64,000 bases of DNA from Rheinheimera sp. (lineage in GTDB: Bacteria; Pseudomonadota; Gammaproteobacteria; Enterobacterales; Alteromonadaceae), in NCBI GenBank assembly GCA_003482455.1, contig DMYW01000002.1, positions 187,857 through 251,856 on the forward strand, written 5' to 3'. Under the pieces are notes generated by a model. It saw nothing but the letters and a program-made list of their open reading frames with translations. It did not search any database and was not told the origin of the DNA. The position numbers were made by a program, and so were the translations under genes. Shown here piece by piece: positions 61,291-64,000 of the stretch; the first letter of the stretch is position 1; every line of letters begins with the position of its first letter.

Positions 61291-62907
61291 TTATGCCGGT
61301 TGATGCGCGGCGAGCATCTGCAGCGCCAGCGCTTCCGCCACCTTGATGCCATCGATCGCCGCCGACCAAATGCCACCGGCGTAACCCGCGCCTTCACCGG
61401 CTGGGTACAAACCTTTGGTATTGATACTTTGGCAATCGGCGCCACGTTTAATACACACAGGCGATGAGGTGCGCGTTTCCACGCCCGTTAACAAGCCATC
61501 TTCACGGGCAAAACCACGAATTTGTTTATCAAATTCAGGAATGGCTTCGCGAATCGCGGCAATCGCGAAGTCAGGTAGCACACCCGATAAATCGGTCAGC
61601 TTCACCCCTGGCGTGTACGACGGCTGCACATCCCCCAATTCTGTGGAAGGCCGGCCGGCGAGGAAATCAGCCACACGTTGCGCAGGCGCATCGTAATTGC
61701 TGCCACCGAGCACAAACGCCGCCGATTCCAATTGGCGCTGCAATTCAATACCCGCCAACGGATGCCCCGGATAGTCACGTTCTGGGTCAATGCCAACCAC
61801 AATAGCGCTGTTGGCGTTGCGCTCGTTGCGTGAGTATTGGCTCATGCCGTTGGTGACGACACGACCTTCTTCCGAGGTGGCTGCCACGACAGTGCCGCCT
61901 GGGCACATACAGAAGCTGTATACGGTGCGGCCATTTTTGCAGTGATGTACCAGCTTGTAATCAGCGGCGCCTAAGATGGGGTTGCCGGCGTTACTACCAA
62001 AGCGGCAGCTGTCGATCATCGACTGGCGATGTTCAATCCGAAAGCCAATTGAAAAGGGTTTGGCTTCCATATAGACGCCGCGCTGATACAGCATTTCAAA
62101 GGTATCACGCGCGCTGTGGCCGACCGCCAGCACCACAAACCGGCTGTGTAGTTCGCTGCCATCGGCTAACTTCACGCCGGTGAGCTGGTCGCCGTCGCGC
62201 AGGATGTCATCAACGCGAGCGCTAAAGCGGATCTCACCACCAAGCTCTAAGATCTGCGCCCGCATTTGTTCGACCATGGTGACCAATTTGAAGGTACCAA
62301 TGTGCGGCTTGCTGACATACATGATTTCTTCCGGCGCACCGGCGGCGACAAATTCAGTCAGTACTTTGCGGCCGTAATGTTTGGGATCTTTGATTTGGCT
62401 GTATAACTTGCCGTCGGAAAACGTACCGGCGCCGCCTTCACCAAATTGCACATTCGATTCGGTGTTCAGCGGCTTTTTCCGCCAGAAACCGAAGGTGTCT
62501 TTGGTGCGTTCGCGCACCGCTTTGCCGCGCTCTAAAATAATTGGCTTAAAGCCCATTTGCGCCAAAATCAAACCGGCGAACAAACCACAAGGGCCCAACC
62601 CGATCACGATGGGGCGCTCGGTCAAATCAGTTGGAGCCTTGGCGACATATTTGTAGCTGGTATCCGGGGTCAGTCGAATTTGTGGATCGTTGGCATGCGC
62701 CTTTAACAGCGCGTCATCCATGCCGGTATCAACATCGAGCGTGTAAATCAGCTGAATATCCGATTTTTTCCGCGCGTCATAACCGCGGCGAAACACGGTA
62801 AAGCTCTGCAATTGCTCAGCTTTAATTTTTAACCGCTGACAAATAGCGGCTGGCAAGTCGTCATCGCTGTGATTCAGCGGCAACTTCAATTCATTAATAC
62901 GGATCAT
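61291..62907 (-). CDS. FAD-dependent dehydrogenase (COG2509-like)
   Basis: The protein has about 538 residues. A short N-terminal beta part (MIRINELKLPLNH) precedes the FAD-binding core: IVIGLGPCGLFAGLILAQ, then FAD contacts such as AVGHSARDTFEML, and a late PAGEGAGYAGGIWSAAIDG. It matches the poorly characterised FAD-dependent dehydrogenase group. AAGGA precedes the ATG at 62907; a frame to 62964 runs past this ribosome site. The terminator lies at 61244. Confidence 0.88.
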   Translation of the reverse strand: MIRINELKLPLNHSDDDLPAAICQRLKIKAEQLQSFTVFRRGYDARKKSDIQLIYTLDVDTGMDDALLKAHANDPQIRLTPDTSYKYVAKAPTDLTERPIVIGLGPCGLFAGLILAQMGFKPIILERGKAVRERTKDTFGFWRKKPLNTESNVQFGEGGAGTFSDGKLYSQIKDPKHYGRKVLTEFVAAGAPEEIMYVSKPHIGTFKLVTMVEQMRAQILELGGEIRFSARVDDILRDGDQLTGVKLADGSELHSRFVVLAVGHSARDTFEMLYQRGVYMEAKPFSIGFRIEHRQSMIDSCRFGSNAGNPILGAADYKLVHHCKNGRTVYSFCMCPGGTVVAATSEEGRVVTNGMSQYSRNERNANSAIVVGIDPERDYPGHPLAGIELQRQLESAAFVLGGSNYDAPAQRVADFLAGRPSTELGDVQPSYTPGVKLTDLSGVLPDFAIAAIREAIPEFDKQIRGFAREDGLLTGVETRTSSPVCIKRGADCQSINTKGLYPAGEGAGYAGGIWSAAIDGIKVAEALALQMLAAHQPA

Positions 62908-63203
62908 CGATGTTCCTTGAGGTGTCTTGGCGCGTGCAAGGGCGCTCACAATGCAGAACAACACCCAGCGCGAATTGGCGGGGCGAAACTTAGCCGTGTT
63001 GACCGTTCTCTGGCACTAAACTGCAATGCTAAACGGCAATACGGCCTGACATTTTACGCCAAAAACGCCGGGCTGTCCGAGGCTTTTCGCCGCCATGGCA
63101 AGACGCGCCTGTCACCGCCGCCTTCTCGACTTTGCTGCAGCGGCTTTCTTGTGTTTTTGATGTGATCCGTTAGAATCCGCCGCACAAGGCTTTGGAGGTT
63201 GGT

Positions 63204-63530
63204 ATGGCGTTTGTCGTGACAGATAATTGCATCAAATGCAAATACACAGATTGTGTATCGGTATGTCCTGCGGATGCGTTTTACGAAGGGCCCAATTTTT
63301 TGGCCATCAGCCCAATTGACTGCATCGACTGCGGTTTATGCGAGCCCGAGTGCCCAGCCAACGCCATTGTGCAACAAGATGCGCTGACACCCGATCAAGC
63401 ACATTTTCTGGAATTAAACGCCGAATTGGCCGCCGTGTGGCCGAATATCACGCAGGTCAAAGCCCCGCTGCCCGATGCTGACCAATGGAATGGCGTGCCG
63501 GATAAACTGGCGCATTTAATTACCGACTAA
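63204..63530 (+). CDS. fdxA: 7Fe ferredoxin
   Basis: The protein has 108 residues. Cysteines C9, C12, C17, C21 and C40, C43, C46, C50 match the [3Fe-4S][4Fe-4S] ferredoxin FdI of Azotobacter; the free Cys at position 25 (FdI Cys24) is Ala here. It transfers electrons at low potential. GGAGG lies six bases before the ATG at 63204. A bidirectional terminator follows. Confidence 0.95.
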   Translation: MAFVVTDNCIKCKYTDCVSVCPADAFYEGPNFLAISPIDCIDCGLCEPECPANAIVQQDALTPDQAHFLELNAELAAVWPNITQVKAPLPDADQWNGVPDKLAHLITD

Positions 63531-63545
63531 CCTGCGCCCACTCAC

Positions 63546-63592
63546 CGAAAAAACAACGCCGAGCCATCACTATGCTCGGCGTTGTTGTTTTG
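63546..63592. terminator. Bidirectional terminator
   Basis: A 13-bp perfect stem (63552-63564 with 63574-63586), loop CATCACTAT, flanked by A-run on the left and T-rich GTTTTG on the right. It ends fdxA and the leftward ABC gene. Confidence 0.85.
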
Positions 63593-63653
63593 GGAATGGG
63601 TGTCCACAGGCACCCTTTTAATCCGTTAGGTTAGGGCGCCTAACTAACTCACT

Positions 63654-64000
63654 TTAGCCTGCAACATCAAACAGTTGCTGCTCCAAGGTCTGGCCTAGCG
63701 TCAGCTGTTTGTAGCGCCATTGTTCACGGCGCAACAAACTCAAAATGGCCAAGTCGGCTTCGGTCAGCAATTGCGGGTCGTACTCCAAGACCAGCTCTTG
63801 TTTTTGTGGTGATCGGGCATCCAGAATGCCGGGCAATGCACGACAGGCCGCCAGCACTTGCTCCATCGGCGCTTGATCCAGCTGCAAGGTCATAAAGCCA
63901 CGACTAGACGCGCCACTGACCGCTTGTTGCACCAAACGGCCTTGTTCGATATACAGCACAGTGCCGCACAAGCGCTCCAGTTCAAATAAGTTGTGCGAAC
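63654..64000 (-). CDS. ABC transporter ATPase, C-terminal part (cut by window edge)
   Basis: The gene runs off the right edge; the visible part starts in frame as SHNLFELERLCG (the H-loop region) and ends with the C-terminal strand-helix region and FDVAG. The Walker motifs lie outside the window. This is the typical C-terminal half of an export ATPase. Confidence 0.8.
   Translation of the reverse strand, partial: SHNLFELERLCGTVLYIEQGRLVQQAVSGASSRGFMTLQLDQAPMEQVLAACRALPGILDARSPQKQELVLEYDPQLLTEADLAILSLLRREQWRYKQLTLGQTLEQQLFDVAG

Noticed and set aside
1..64000. CRISPR arrays, insertion sequences, tRNA or rRNA genes
   Set aside because: No regularly spaced repeats, transposase or integrase motifs, cloverleaf or rRNA signatures were seen on either strand.

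Overview
The window looks like a chromosomal segment of a Gram-negative gammaproteobacterium. The evidence is outer-membrane barrels and many lipobox signal peptides, an ArfA-type ribosome-rescue gene, a CstA-YbdD pair, a 7Fe ferredoxin of the FdxA type, Ohr/OhrR, and a CadC-like membrane regulator with a TolB-like sensor half. The genus cannot be fixed from sequence alone. Rheinheimera/Alteromonadales-like or Permianibacter-like bacteria would fit, but that is inference. I see no rRNA, tRNA, CRISPR array, insertion sequence, integrase or phage gene.

Layout. 1-6.3 kb: a TonB-C-like lipoprotein, a frameshifted HTH/membrane regulator gene, an SGNH-hydrolase-like lipoprotein, two orphan genes, and a winged-helix/TolB-type regulator divergent from a DUF5916 outer-membrane protein (6.4-8.8 kb). 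9-16 kb: a large DUF2339 membrane protein, a methyltransferase, a carboxymuconolactone-decarboxylase-like/DinB pair facing a LysR regulator, a DUF4424-like remnant and an LtrA-family protein. 16-26.4 kb: envelope and periplasmic genes (lipoproteins, double cupin, membrane-anchored FKBP, a solute-binding protein, YhhN), then an exported ADP-ribosylglycohydrolase and a lipoprotein with seven DUF5666-like repeats. 26.5-38 kb: an EamA transporter, a stomatin/NfeD operon, a soluble FKBP, a FIST protein divergent from a REC-EAL phosphodiesterase, an M14 carboxypeptidase, the cstA-ybdD operon and small membrane proteins. 38-46 kb: two outer-membrane barrels, two orphan solute-binding proteins (one frameshifted) and two chemoreceptors. 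46-50 kb: a TetR-HlyD-ABC efflux operon, then arfA. 50-64 kb: DUF6671, a solute-binding protein followed by a binding-domain diguanylate cyclase, an MFS exporter, DUF1993, LysE, ohr/ohrR with operator-like repeats, an APC amino-acid permease divergent from an Lrp regulator, an FAD dehydrogenase, fdxA and a truncated ABC ATPase.

Themes. Environmental sensing is prominent: two chemoreceptors, one c-di-GMP cyclase, one c-di-GMP phosphodiesterase, FIST, and four solute-binding proteins with no permease next to them. Efflux and stress functions (Ohr, TetR-controlled ABC, MFS, LysE) fill much of the rest. Two genes are broken by the same kind of lesion, one missing base at or near a run of T. The most distinctive small element is arfA, whose last codons form a long terminator-like hairpin, matching the known design in which ArfA is made from its own non-stop mRNA. 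Most other genes are ordinary core or accessory genes, and I did not find a clearly novel multigene defence or mobile system.
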